Shown one piece after another: positions 49,335 through 62,367 of a stretch of 64,000 nucleotides of DNA. Positions within the stretch are counted from its first letter, which is position 1; every line of letters begins with the position of its first letter. Both the position numbers and the translations under genes were made by a program. Under the pieces are notes generated by a model, which worked only from the letters and a program-made list of their open reading frames with translations, did not search any database and was not told the DNA's origin. This DNA is from Diphasiastrum complanatum (taxonomy: Eukaryota; Streptophyta; Lycopodiopsida; Lycopodiales; Lycopodiaceae): the NCBI GenBank assembly GCA_029204225.1, contig CM055107.1:4351079-4415078 (forward strand), in the 5' to 3' direction.

Positions 49335-50280
49335 CACAGCAGGGTAAATCTGACTCAGATACGAGCACATACTAGCCTACGAAAATTAGTTCCTAGAAAA
49401 TGTCAAAATTTGGCCAAAAAACCACAAAAGAATGTTGTTTTTTCAAAAAAATTTGTGTTTCCTAGGGAAGTAACTCTTGCAGCTTGGTGAGCAGCTTAAT
49501 CTAACTGAGATACAAGTGCATACCAGTTTGCGAGGGTTTGTTCCCAGAAAGTCTTAAAAATTTTCAAAAAGACCCCAAAAAAATGCACTTTTTCCATGAT
49601 TTTTTGAGATCTGCTGGGAAGTAGCCTTTGCAAAGAATTTTTAGAATAGATCTAACCAAGATCTAGCTATTGTAAAATTTTTGCAAAGATCCAATGGTTA
49701 TATTTAGAAATATCTAAGAAAAAGTGCCAAAAAGTGCCAAAAAACTGAGTTTTTTCAAGATCCTGACAAATCTGCCCATCAAGAACTCTTGCAGAACTCA
49801 CATTGTCTAGAAATGGTCCATATACAGCTACTGTAGGAAGGTTGAAGGTTAGATTCACTCAGATATGAAGAAATCTCAACAAAAAAAAAAAACACAAAGA
49901 ACCAAGAAAAGAGGCTAAAATCACACTATTAGCCAACTGAAACTGATCAGATCTTGTCAAATCTAGGTTGCAGTCACAATATCCATCAAGATCCAACATC
50001 CCTGGACTGAACCAAGTTAATGAACCTTAGATCAAGTTGATGAGTACCAAGAAAAATCAGTTTTCACCACCATCCATACCAACCATTCATCACTCTTCTG
50101 TCCACACTCTTCTGTCCATCTCCATATTCTCTTGACAATGTAACTTTCATTGCGGTTATCTGTTAAATCCATTTCTGTTTTTGTTCACATCCATACGGAT
50201 CTCTCTTTTCTTGATTCTTTTCTCCTCTTCTTTTTCTTCTTCCACTTAAAAAAAAAAAAAATTGGAACACCAGAGGCATT
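49335..50280 (+). other. Gypsy-type leader or spacer (family X/E7 type)
   Basis: Contains diverged leader words (TTTGCGAGGGTTTGTTCC, GAACTCTTGCAGAACTC) and phrases shared with 39400-39500 (TTTTTTGAGATC). It ends in a pyrimidine-rich run and poly(A). No gene. Confidence 0.6.
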
Positions 50281-50464
50281 GAGCAAACCTTGAAGCAATT
50301 CACTAGCCAGCTACTTTGCGACATTCTAATGCTGAACTATGGAGACCGCCCTTGTAGGATTATCGAAATTAAAAAAATTTCCTGCTGAAACAATCCGAGA
50401 CTACACCTATCAAATCTATCATCTAGTGAAGGATTGTGATCCCCAACAGATCATCATGGCAAAA
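50281..50464 (+). pseudogene. Gypsy gag scrap
   Basis: Reads FPAETIRDYTYQIYHLVKDC followed by DPQQIIMAKW, comparable with RVRDYIERVKHLRFEC in the E7 gag. It is cut by an X LTR at 50465. Short and frameshifted, so the call rests on one motif. Confidence 0.5.
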
Positions 50465-51173
<709 letters not shown>

Positions 51174-52116
51174 GAAATTCACAAATAGCCAGGAGGCATT
51201 TGGCCTATGTAGACCGACATGCACCTGTGGTGACCCTTCCACCTCAAACGCACTATAAAAGAAAAGCCTTGGTGCCATCGGGTTATGAAACGAGTGACGA
51301 AGAGGACAATCTGGCAAAAGTCCCAAAGTACACAAAGATACCCTCAAGCAAACAAGTAAAACCATTACAGAAGACAGAGATGGTAGAATCCATCATGCCA
51401 ATGGTAACTGAAGAAGTCAAGAAATTGACATCCGACGAAGTCCAACGGATTTTACCAAGTCTCTTGGCGCAATCACTGCAAAGAATTCTTAGTGATGAAT
51501 TACAAAGGGGACTAGCGTGAACAGGGCAACTTGAAGGCAATTCAGCACAAGATCCAAAGAAAAGTGTCATCACGCAGCCTTCAACGGGGAAGTGCAATAA
51601 CCAAGGGAAGACTAAAGTTGATGGTTGTCCCTCAACGAGCAAGATTCAAGCAAAGTCTCATTGTTCCATAATGCAGCAGCCCAAACCAATGCCAAATTCG
51701 GGTATATCCATTCTTCAAAGGCCAAATCCAAGGAATCCAAGCCCAAATAGGCCTCCAGTATAGCAAGCACCAGTGCCTACAATAACAAAGCCTTGTCCTC
51801 AATCTATGATATTGACTGCTGAGGAAAGTCTTCATGTTATGGCATACCTCAAAGACCTGGACAGACAAGAAAGTCAAGCTAGCACGTCATATCTAAAATT
51901 TGGGAGAATCCATGACATTGGGACCAGTTGCGCCAATCTATGAGGATCCAGTTTTATCTTGGGGTACTCTGATGCAAGTCCTGGTTCTTGCTGATCATCC
52001 ACTAATAAAGCCTCAGGTTTTACGGAAGCGAATTCTATCCATGCTTTTCTTGAAGCACCCATGTCCCAACAATAAAAGAATCGACAACATCGCCCCTTCA
52101 CGACAGTCGCAACCTA
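51174..52116 (+). pseudogene. Family X internal region, unidentified protein
   Basis: The frame to 51520 (RHAPVVTLPPQTHYKRKALV, then an acidic-lysine stretch and TSDEVQRILPSLLAQSLQRI) continues with stops through a Pro/Gln/Ser-rich part to ILTAEESLHVMAYLKDLDRQ. No known retroelement domain is seen. It lies upstream of the pre-LTR hairpin and 3' LTR at 52154, so it holds the 3'-most coding part of an X element, the place ORF3 occupies in E7. No clear sequence similarity to ORF3 was seen. Confidence 0.5.
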
Positions 52117-52134
52117 GTGCCGAGGGACCGGCAC
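52117..52134 (+). promoter_or_regulatory. Conserved pre-LTR hairpin, family X
   Basis: GTGCCGAGGGACCGGCAC, identical to 43297-43314 and at the same 19-bp distance from the LTR. Confidence 0.75.
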
Positions 52135-52153
52135 TACTTTGGGTCGTGGACCC

Positions 52154-52508
52154 TGTTGTGGGTATTTCCTGCACAATAATAAACAAGTGGGTCCCACCAC
52201 TTAAAATAATGTTGGCCAAGCCTTAATTAGTGGGCCCCACCATAGTACAATAGTGTACAGTAGAATAATAAGTGTGAGGGCACTTGTGTCCTGCATGTGT
52301 AAGCCCAACCCAATGAGCACAAGTAGCAAGTTGTAATTCAATAAGAATAAGAGACTAGGGGCTTAAAACTCTAAAATGACATTAGAGGCCCAAAGTCAAG
52401 TTGCAAATAAAAAAGCTAAAAGGGCCCAACTTAGAACTCACATGAATCATGTGAGTGCCCTTGTGCTTTCTTAGTTCCATTAGATTTAAGTTGTGTTTAT
52501 TTTAAAGA
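52154..52508 (+). repeat. Family X LTR, copy 6 (3' LTR, truncated)
   Basis: Starts TGTTGTGGGTATTTCCTGC and follows the family to GTGTTTATTTTAAAG. It then breaks off before the TATA and (TC)n parts. Confidence 0.85.
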
Positions 52509-52611
52509 CTGCTGACGTCCTTTCAGTCACTAAGAATGCTCATTCTAATCTTATCAGACATGACATTCGAACGAGCTGTCAATCTTTCAAATGGAAAACT
52601 GTTAAGGCATA

Positions 52612-53128
52612 GATACACCTATGGAGCACATTGTAAAAGTTTTTATGAAAGATGATGAAAAATCCTTTGTGGACATCACTCTTTATAAGAGTCTTATTGG
52701 CTCACTTATATGGTTAACAGTGACTAGGCCTGATCTAAGCTTTAGTGTGCATAAGCTAAGTCAACACATGTAGGATCCAAAGTTATATCACTGGAAGTTG
52801 GCTAATCTTGAGGTACATATCTTCTACCTTAGATTATGGATTATTCTACAAAGGAGAAGATCTGACTTTGATTGCTTTTTCAGATTCAGACTTTGCAAGA
52901 GACAGGTTGGATAGAAAATCCACAAGTGCTTACACTATTTTTCTTGGAGAAAACTTAGTTTCTTGGCTGTCAAAGAAGCAAGCAACTATTTCCTTATCAT
53001 CCTGTGAAGCTGAGTACAAATCTCTTACAACCACAACAAAGGAGGTTTTATGGATCAAAAGGCTACTTTTGGAACTAAAGTGTTATGGAGATGAAGACCT
53101 TCCAATTATCAAAAATGATAATCCTTAG
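52612..53128 (+). pseudogene. Copia E9 RT end and RNase H fragment
   Basis: Reads KSFVDITLYKSLIGSLIWLT, TRPDLSFSVHKLSQHM, stop, then after a frameshift FSDSDFARDRLDRKSTSAYT, WLSKKQATISLSS, CEAEYKSLTTTTKEVLWIKR and ends at a stop 53126. Closest by eye to E1. The C-terminal DNxSA...HIEI part and everything before the RT end are missing. Confidence 0.88.
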
Positions 53129-53884
53129 TAGTTGAGTTAACTGAGTTAAGTGGACTTTCCATGCAACTCCACTGTAGGAATTCGAGTCTCTTTGATGTAG
53201 GAAAATCTTGGCATGTTTTGCCATATTGTGAATAATAAGATTTTGGTGTTTTGGACTCATTCTCTCTCTACCCGTGTGTTTCATCATTGATTTTCTCTCT
53301 CTACCCGAGAGCAGCCTGTTTTTCTCATACTGAGCATTTAGAATTATTTTTGACATTCATTCCTCATAGTAAGAAGTTAGATTTTTTCAGTCAGATGTAT
53401 GCCATTGTGCTCTTGCCATAGATTTTTCAAGTATATTGTTCTCTGATCAATCTTGTGCAATCACAACACCTCAGTAAGATCTTGTAGGGTGGTGTGTGGT
53501 GAAGTCCACACGTGCTAAAAACTTCACAACTTTGACTTTACAGTGTATGATTGCTTACAAAATTGAAGACAAATGTAAATGTGATAATAAACAATCAATC
53601 AAAAATAAAACTCAAATTACACATAAAGAATACAACCTGAATGAAAAGATATGAATACATTGCAAAACTGTTATATTGTCTTTTATCATATCAAAATTGA
53701 TTAATTACAACAATGAAAGCAAATGTAAAGATAACTTTGATTGAATCATGTAAAATATAAGTATATATTGTTACATATAATCATATCATGATAATTTGCT
53801 TACCAGATATAAAGATTGTGCTACTCAAATATAATACGTAGAGCCATGTTGGAGAGACATGATTCGACAACATTGGTGGTCCAC
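53129..53884. other. Probable copia LTR debris, no gene
   Basis: TCTCTCTACCCG occurs twice (53263-53310), and a CCACACGTGC word at about 53507 is followed by AACTTCACA, as at copia LTR ends. Boundaries are not resolvable. Confidence 0.35.
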
Positions 53885-54410
53885 CAACTAGGAGTTTGTA
53901 GATCGGTCATGAATGCTTATTGGTATCAATACTCTTAGAACATTCAAAATTACAAGGCATAATAGTTCATCCAACTAGAATCTCTAGGATATCCATCAAG
54001 ATAAAAACAGATTTTAACTCAACTCTAAGTACCCCAAATACTCTCTTGAGTTAAATGCCCCTATTTCTACCATCTCATGCAAGAAAATAACAATAATCTA
54101 ATCTCAATAAATTTGTCTATCCCTAACAACCAGAGATCTAGGCCGAAAACGGTACACAAGCACTTTATAAACTATAATCATGGCAAACTGTCCACAAGGA
54201 AAAACAATTTACTTTATGAAAATGCCTCCTGTGAGAAGACACATATGTTCTCATAATAGAATGAAGAAATTTAGATGCTTAAGTCATTGATCTAAATTTT
54301 TGACTCATTCAATAGATCAAGAATTATTCACCCTTCATAAATTCATCATATTTGTTATAATTGTCTAATAATAATTAAGAATCTATTTATGACCTGTCAA
54401 TCATAAATCA
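53885..54410. repeat. Dispersed repeat A, copy 2
   Basis: Same block order as 20450-20960, with many substitutions and small indels. Confidence 0.65.
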
Positions 54411-55377
54411 ATTATGCATGTAATTTCTCAAAAAATTGTAAGTTATTCTTCTTAAACCTAAGTACGTTGTAACAAGTGAAAATCAATTGTACTTTTGATA
54501 ATTGGACATTTTGTACGAATATTTTACACTCTTTTATTTGTAAATACTATTGCCATTTAAAAATGGGTGTTGTTTACTAGGTACTTCATTAACCAGGAGT
54601 TGTTCAGAGTCATTCTCACCTTTAGCAAAAAAAACATTACTGTCATAGATGAAAAATACATGGTAGCATGCATGTTAGTTGTAATGTGTGGCGATATATA
54701 AATCTCTCTAAAGATATGGCAGTTCTTGAACACTCCCTTTAAAGATATGACATTGCTTGAAAATGATTCAAATCATTGCAAGATTGCGAACCATGCAAAT
54801 ATGAATAAGAAAATGCTCGTTACCACAATCACTGCTTTTTGTTGTAAAAAATTCACTAAATTCTCAAATCAAATGAGCAGCTTGTTTCCAAACACAAAAG
54901 AATACTCCCTCTAATTTCTACTCGAAAACACACACAAACATTTTCTTCTCTTTCACACACAGCATACAAACAAACCCATTCTTTCACATAAAACATACAA
55001 ACAAACCCATCTTCCAAGACTTCACGAATTATTACGATGATTCATTTTGAAACTTCAGCTTCATTTTGTTTCTTCTAGATTGGCAAGCTGAACCGATTTG
55101 GTTCCAGGGGTGAATACAGGATAGTCTTCAAGCTGTATCTCTCACTTCAAGGAATTAAATCCATGCCTTCATCTACAATACAATGAAGGCAAAGCACTAC
55201 CTTTGAAGGAATGACAATACTTAATGCATAAATATTTTTTTGTTAATGAAAAGCTTAAAAAAACATGGAGCCACTGGTTGTGACTGTGAATGAAGTGCTT
55301 GTCATTTTATCAACAAGCATTCACCAAGTACGATGAAACTTGTTTAACAACAAGCTCACCAAGTACAAAAATACCTG

Positions 55378-55381
<4 letters not shown>
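54411..55381. other. Unassigned single-copy-like region
   Basis: No gene supported and no element similarity seen. Confidence 0.35.

Positions 55382-55437
<56 letters not shown>
55382..55437. repeat. (GA)n microsatellite
   Basis: About 28 units. A second, imperfect GA-rich run lies at 55634-55675. Confidence 0.95.
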
Positions 55438-55441
<4 letters not shown>

Positions 55442-56123
55442 CGTGATAGTGAGAAGCACCATTTCTGAATGCTGGTGAAACAATGGAACTGTTTACAAAG
55501 CCAACACCTTTATGAAGCTGGCGGCAGCAGCATTGTCAAGGAAATTAAGATAATACAGTGCCTTTTGGAGCTCAATATATGAATGGGAAAATGGAAGAAA
55601 AAACCCGAGTTCGGAAGAAGTAGCAACACAAGGAGAGAGAGAGGGAGAGAGAGACAGAGACATACAGAGAGATTATCCAATGGACCCAGCAACGGTAAGC
55701 ATCAAACCAGTGTATTCACCTGTACCAAAACTAGCTCAGACAACTTCAAATGACTGCTGGAAAGACAGATGGAGTAGAAGTTTGCAATTTAATGCCCCAA
55801 TCCTTCAAAACATCCCGATTAGAGGGTTCAAAGAAAGAAGAGCATTCCCAAGCCCGTCATCAGCATGCACACGTCTCACACAGTCTTATTTCCAAATAGA
55901 GCAACAGCTCTTTTTGAATTAAACTTTTCGCTTCATTTTGAGAAACACATGGAGCAGTGGCATATGCCTAGGCAAGTTGGGCACCTCTTTTGGCCCAAAA
56001 GACAAACTGCTACTCACAATACTACGAACAATCAATGCATCAACAAGAAAGTTGAAGATACACTCTTTAACCATTTTTTGTGACTGGAGACAGCAGTGAA
56101 TGTTGCTCGTAGTCGCTAGTTCA
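55438..56123. other. Unassigned, downstream of transposase-like gene
   Basis: No further exon with a matching phase was found on the minus strand. Confidence 0.35.
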
Positions 56124-57501
56124 CTACAAAGGTGCAGGTGAAGACTTGGAATTAGATCGCCTAAAGTCTTTGAAGTTGTGAAACCCAAGCCTATGCAGCC
56201 AGGACCTTGCTGTTTCGGTTGAGATTTTGCGATTTGGGCCTGTTAAAGGGTCCAATTCATTGCCAACCTGCCCAGGTTCCTGACAAATGCAACAGCAGAA
56301 GCAAATCCATCAGTATAGAATAGACAAAAACCCCAGTTTATGAGACTTTTTGCACACAAATAAATGACTTTAGCTGAATGGAGCTTCATATCAGAACCCT
56401 ATTGACGATTGAAAATAGGATTCAGTATGTTTAGAAAAGCTACATTTAATAGGACGCAAACTGTTTTTTCTGAAGTACAAAAACATACGTACTTGGACGT
56501 CTAGAAGAAGATCATTATTACAAAAGTCACGAAACATCTTAATAACAGAATCCTTTCGAGGAGGGTCCCCTTTTTTAGGACAATTTTGCTCGATCCATGC
56601 AAGTGCTCTGTTCTGCAAATGCACTGGCTGCAGTAGCCACTCCACTTTCACATGTTTCCCCTGACATGCACTTTCAATCAGAGATTCTTACATCATAGCT
56701 CTTTCATACGACAGTACTCTAAGAAAAGCTGCTTATGTGAACTACATGAAAGTCATTAAAGAAAGCTTTGGGACAGCAATAAAAATAACCTTTCTTACCT
56801 GCATGGACTCTGAGAACGTTCCATCAGCACGCCTTTCCCAATCCTCAACCCATTTTCGTGTAGTCTTTGCCGACACTCCAACTGACTCCCCTGCTTTCGC
56901 ATAGGCTTCCGTCACCTAATTAAAGCATTCAAGCTACACAAAAAACTCAGATTGCAAATTGTAACGCCCTCATTTTCACATTATCGTTCAATATGGACAT
57001 AAAAGCAAAAATGCATGCCTTGACTAAAGATGTCTTCTAGGCTAGAAACTTGCAAATTGAAACTGCAAAATCTCATGGCTACAACACGATGCAATCAGAA
57101 TCACCAAAAACTTAGCACATATAAAACTTCATCTTTGAAACCCTTCCTAGGTAAGAACTGCTAAAAGCACGAAAGACACTAGTATAATTTCTAAGTGTTT
57201 CCCAAGCAGCTGCAAAAAGGGTTTACAACCATGTTAACAGAAAAACAGAAATAAATCAGTAGTCTGTGTGAGGTCAAGATTGGAAGAACCTTCAACTTTA
57301 AAATTCTATCAGAACATTTTTTCGATTAACTTGCACATCATCCACTATAGCAAAGCTTGTTGAGAAAAGTTGACAAAGCTATCCTTTTTCTAAAATGAAT
57401 ATAAAGCCATCACCTCGCACCAGTGCACTGGTGTGGCCAAGAATGCAACTTACATGACGATGCCTTCCGTAAGGTATTTGTTCCATGTCACTCGGCCATT
57501 C
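56124..57501 (-). CDS. Transposase-like helix-turn-helix gene, four exons (partial)
   Basis: Four minus-strand exons, 57501-57454, 56915-56799, 56660-56493 and 56279-56124, join in phase 0 through introns of 538, 138 and 213 bp, all GT-AG (donors gtaagt, gtaaga, gtacgt). They encode 162 residues. Segments are PYGRHRHVTEAYAKAGESVG, a helix-turn-helix-like VSAKTTRKWVEDWERRADG, GKHVKVEWLLQ, NRALAWIEQNC, VIKMFRDFCNNDLLLDV and ISTETARSWLHRLGF. The order HTH, GKHxKxxWLL, TARxWLxxLGF resembles the DNA-binding half of a eukaryotic DDE transposase family. The DDE catalytic part is not seen; the last exon runs to TAG 56124 or may end earlier at a splice site. The 5' end is unknown. It may be a domesticated transposase or host gene. 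Expression is unproven. Confidence 0.6.
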
Positions 57502-58344
57502 CTGAAAGAAGAAGAAAACCCTAATAAAAATATTTATTTCAACCACATGTTGCCGAATGCTTTTGCCAAAACTCTCCTTACGAAAAGTGTAGCAACATTT
57601 GAGAATTATAACGATAATAATGACCATAAATTTCAAATACGTATAGAGCTAGAATATTCAAATCAATTGGGTTTTGCATGGGAAAGCTGAACTGCCATAA
57701 CATTCGAATCGCAGAACAGGAATATTTGCGTCGTACACAGTTATCACTTTAGAGGATTTCATTTGATTTGTTCATAATAGAACTCAGTTTCAACAGGGTA
57801 CCTAGGAAGTCCAAAAATTGAAAGGAAAAATCTTAGATTTGAATATCAGCACATTCAATCGGTTTGACAAGTTCCAAATCACCATTTTCAGAATTTTGAT
57901 AATGATGCTCAAGCGTACATGAGAACTCCCAAAAGGCTCGCATAATGTGCATAAAGAACTAACAAACACAAGAAAAAAAATAAGAAGATTACAGCCTTGA
58001 TAGGAGGCAACAAGACCATAGTTTCTCAAAAGCACATTCAAGCTAACTATATGACCGTTCAAAGTTCAAACCACTATAGAAGTAGATAGTCTACATAATC
58101 TAATTGAGATGAAAGAGCTACGGTTGATACTAAGACTTGTCATGTGCTTAATAATTGCAATGCTAAATATAGCCATGGAGCTAAATTAGATTAAAATTAG
58201 TCAATAGGATAATTCATAAGTTGGCTTGAACAACTAAGCTATATTTGTAAATAGCAAGACTGTAATAATGGTTGTAAGGCCCATATTAGCTAAATAAGGC
58301 CCCAAACTCATACTAGAGGCATAAAGGACCACTACAAATAGCTG
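57502..58344. other. No further exon identified
   Basis: AT-rich. It may include the first intron and 5' part of the gene at 56124-57501. The frame at 57379-57636 only reads exon 1 plus intron. Confidence 0.4.
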
Positions 58345-58349
58345 AGGTC

Positions 58350-58381
58350 TGTAGGAATCCAGAATCAAGACTATTCATTAA
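58350..58381 (-). repeat. E5 3' LTR stub
   Basis: 32 bp identical to the end of the 5' LTR at 61620-61651, from TGTAGGAATCC to TTCATTAA, directly next to the RT reading frame. Confidence 0.92.
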
Positions 58382-60993
58382 TTGAAACGCTTCAAAATCT
58401 GCTTAATGTACCGCTGTTGGGTAATGAAGATTCCAGCCTTTCCTTGCAAAAACTCAAGACCAAGTTAGAAATGCAATTGGCCTAAATCTGATGTATCATA
58501 AACTGAAGCAAGATCAGATTTTAAGGCTGCAATATATTGTTCATTACTACCCGTAATGATAATATCATCAACATATAGCAAAATGATGATGATAAACTCA
58601 GATGTATGCATGACATAAAGCGTAAATTCACTAGGACTGTTAGAAAACCCACGATCACAAAAGTATGTGTGTATCTTTTGATACCACGTCCTTGGGGCTT
58701 GTTTTAGTCCATAGAGAGCCTTCTTGAGAAGACGCACTTTGTCTTCTTGACCTACAACCAAAAAAGCAGCAGGTTGCTGAAGGTAAACTTCCTCATTAAG
58801 ATCACCATTGAGGAAGGCTATCTTTATGTCAAGTTGGTGCATACGCCAACCATGATGGGCAGCCAAAGCAATGACTATCCTTACGGTATTTATTCGTGCG
58901 GTAGGTGCAAAAGTTTCCTCATAATCAATGCCCTCCTTTTGCGCATAACCTTTGGCAACAAGTCTTGCCTTGTACCTTTCAACAGTACCATCGGACTTGT
59001 ACTTGATCTTATAAACCCATTCACAGCCAATTGCTTTCTTTCCATGTGGAAGATCAACAAGAACCCATGTTTGGTTCTTTATGAGTGAGTCATACTCCTC
59101 TTTCATCGCGTCCTCCCAACATTTTACTCCTCTGGCCTGCTCATAAAAAACAGGTTCTATTGCACTATCCTCAATAGATGTAAGAGCAAAATCAGAAAAA
59201 ATCAGCAAATTCTATTGATTTAGATGAGGCACGAGTCTTCTCTTCATAGAAGCGGTTCACTTTGTTGTCCTGCAAAGTCTGCAACAGCCATTTAGGGACT
59301 AGTTTAGGCTGTCCAACAACCTTACTTTGATCAACGCTTGCTGTCCAAAGTGATCTGAACTATCAACACTTTGCTGTCCAAAGTGCTCTGAAATTGGACT
59401 ATGCTGTCCAAAGTTTTCAACAAGCCGTTCCTCTTCATAAATCTGCTCCTCTTGATGAATTATGGGCTGTTCGCTTGAAGAACCAGTGGGCTGTCCATTA
59501 GAGGATGATGGCAGTCCCTCCTCTTCAACATTAGATGGTGATACCAAATCATACCAAACTTCATAAGGAGTCAAAATCTTCAAGGCTTTAGTTGGACACC
59601 GATTACTAATGTATGCCGCCGTAATAACCGCTTCAGCCCAAAACTTGTGGGGAACGCCCTTTGCCTTAAGCATGCAACGAGCCATGTCCATGATTGTGCG
59701 TTTTTTTCTCTCGGCAACACCATTTTGTTGCGGTGTGTAAGGTGTAGTCATTTGATGTAGAATGCCTTTGCTTTGAAGAAACGTGCCGAACGTACTTTTA
59801 ATGTATTCCCCTCCTCGGTCGGTACGTAGTATCTTCAAAGTATGCACAAATTGATTTTCTATCATAGCTAGAAAATCTTTGAAGCGTTGAAAAACTTCAG
59901 ATTTTGCCTTCATAGGAAAGATCCATGTAAACCTTGAAAAATCATCAATAAAAGTAATTAAGAGCTTGCATTTACCAATGGATTTGGTCCTCATTGGACC
60001 ACATACATCACTATGAATTAAGGCAAACTTATCACCAACTTTTATAGTCCCATCAATAGGAAAAGGCTTCCGCTGAAACTTACCAAGTATGCATCCTTCG
60101 CATACATGTCCTTCAGGATGCTCCATATTTGGAATGCCTTCCACCATGTTGAATTTCTTCAACATATTCAAACTTCCCAAATTGAGGTGCCCGTACCTCG
60201 CATGCCATAGTTTAGCTAACTCAAATGCATGTAAATTAGTAGCAACAAGACCAAAGGATGTCAAAGCTTTAGGTTCATAAATATCCAACAAAAACAAACC
60301 TCCTCACAATGTTCCCGAAGCAACAATTAAAAGTGATCTCTTTGGGTCTTTTATAAGACATACTTTTCTTCTCCATTGGGAAGAACGAGTGGTATAGATC
60401 CAATGCCTTCAATTGGATAGGAGGTGTTGTCAACACCTTGAACCTTGCTTCCACATCTTTGATATTCATAAGCTTTGTGAAGACGTCTCTATGGTGAGTC
60501 ATATGGCGTGTAGCTCCGCTATCAATCACCCAATCAATGGAAGAAAAAACAGCAACCTGAAGTGATTTGAAAGCGTATCACCCTCTTGCATCTTCAATGT
60601 TGAGAGTTGATTACGTAGAAAAAGCACTTTCGCCGTATTCTTCACTTGGAACATCTTGGCAAGTACTTCCCAAGCACTCTTGGAAGTCTTGCATGATCGA
60701 ATGTGAGGTAGGATTGATCTCTTCACGGATAGCGCTATGACCGAATGTGCTTGTGCGTCACGTCAATCCCACTTCTTTTGTTCTTCGAAAGACACCTCCA
60801 CATATGTTGAAGAAGTAGCTCTTGACGGTGTAGTAGGTGCCAAACTAGGTGGCCTCTCATCACCACATACAACTTCAAACAAACCTTTAGCAATAAGGAG
60901 GTTTTTGATCATGTAACACCACAAGGAGAAATTAGTTCCATCCAACCTATCTTCATTGAACAAAGAACCTATAGATTCAGATTCTTTAGCCAT
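58382..60993 (-). pseudogene. Copia E5 gag-pol, deleted and frameshifted
   Basis: GAG starts at 60993 (SIGSLFNEDRLDGTNFSLWC), shifts frame near 60760, and is joined near 60545 directly to protease (VIDSGATRHMT), so the zinc knuckle is missing. Integrase zinc module LWHARYGHLN...CEGCILGKFQ and core (LIHSDVCGPM, LRTDRGGEYIKS, TPQQNGVAERKKRTI) are intact. The end of integrase is deleted after TPYEVWYD. A linker with three FGQQ/FGQH repeats (59320-59420) follows. RT has AIGCEWVYKIKYKSDG, KIAFLNGDLNEE and LLYVDDIIITG, then a stop in DLGQLHF and an end at QQRYIKQILKRFN. RNase H is absent. This lineage is distinct from E1 and E6. Confidence 0.9.
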
Positions 60994-61619
60994 TTCTGAA
61001 AATTCAGCTAATAGTAGATGGGAAAAACAAATTCCAAGCCAAAATCTACTAAAAAATCAGCAAGATCAAAGCTGAATTAATGAGCACTATAGATTGCAAT
61101 ACACCACATGCAATAGCTCATTCACAAGAAGATATAGGTGGCTGTATTCTGCTGAAATAACAGAATACTAACTCATATGCAAGCTTCCAATGAAGCCAAA
61201 ACCACAACCAGAACTTTTGTTGTAAAATGGTGTGCACTCAATGTGCTAATGGAGCAGATGGTAGGACCTTCTTCCATGCTCAAAAACAGAAAAATTTCAG
61301 CCACTAAAAATGTGTCAAAAACACATTTGTCTTCAAGGTAGATGGGCGCCCTCCTCCAAAAAGAAAATCTGAAATTTGAAGCATGTAATCTGATTTCAAT
61401 CACATGAAAACTAGTTGAGCATGGGCGCCCTACTGCTGGCTCCCAAATGAGTGGAGGTTCCAAGCTTTTCCCAGCAATTTCCTGCACAAAAAACAAGGAG
61501 CCGAACAGTTCTCTCTCCACAAAAATCGGAAAAATTCTGATTTTTATGAACCAAAAGAGGAGAAATGTGGCTGCCTATTAGGTGCCCTCCAGCAAGCAAT
61601 CAATTCTGAAAAATAGCCA

Positions 61620-62062
61620 TGTAGGAATCCAGAATCAAGACTATTCATTAACACAAAGTATTCTCAAAGAGAAGAGAGAGATGGTTAGATGACCCTCTTG
61701 TAGAAACTTGTGGACAGCCAATATGAACATTAGATTGCTTAACAAAAGTGTGTCTCATACAAATGACTGGCTACATATAAGTAGTCCAAGATGGCTATCT
61801 ACCTTCATGACTGTTGGCTGTCCAATAACTTGACTAATGGCTATCTAGCTACCATAAGTTACATAAAATAATTAAGTACCCCAAATAACAAGTTAGGTAC
61901 TTAATTCACATGTATAGGCCCCTAGTGGACCCACGAGTCCCTACAAGTTAGTTTCATACTAACTTGGGCCTAAAATATAAATGACCATGGTTACACAGAT
62001 CTCGACCTTTTGGGTCATAGTAACCTATGGCTTCTACATCATTTACATTTATTAGTCTAACA
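61620..62062 (-). repeat. E5 5' LTR
   Basis: 443 bp in minus orientation with TG...CA ends. The bases after it (TGGCTATTTTTCAG) begin TGG but do not match the usual TGGTATCAGAGC primer site. 60994-61619 is leader without a gene. Confidence 0.85.
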
Positions 62063-62367
62063 AGGTCGTGCTAAATTTGAAGGCTATTCTACATTTGTCA
62101 TTTTTGAATTCTATGTGTTCTTGACGCTTCTCTATGAGATCCATTTTCATGTGTTTTGTGGTTCATGTGCCTAAAATCACATGAGAGCTTTGATCATGTT
62201 CTAGATTCAGGCCCAATTTATTAAATTGTCATTAATGGTAAAGAATGCTACCTTGTTTGCCTAATTTGATGAAGATTTGATTTCATGATTTCTGATAAAT
62301 TTCTTGATTTCTTATTTACCATGTTGATTTGACATTCAAAAATGGACTGAAGGTTTGAAATTTGAAT
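62063..62367. other. Unassigned flank of E5
   Basis: No gene seen. Confidence 0.35.

Larger units (their letters stand above)
58350..62062 (-). mobile_element. Copia element E5 with internal deletion
   Basis: Minus-strand copia flanked by the 5-bp duplication AGGTC (58345-58349 and 62063-62067). The 5' LTR (61620-62062, 443 bp, TGTTAGAC...TTCCTACA) is complete. At the other end only the last 32 bp of the 3' LTR remain (58350-58381), fused to the RT frame. About all of the RT end, RNase H and the first ~411 bp of the 3' LTR are gone. Confidence 0.9.

Noticed and set aside
55634-55700. Possible plus-strand first exon (ATG 55681 with GTAAGC soon after, GA-rich upstream)
   Set aside because: Five codons, no following in-phase exon recognised; insufficient support.
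61600-61625. tRNA-type primer site for E5
   Set aside because: Only the TGG start matches; the following bases do not fit initiator-Met or tRNA-Asp ends.
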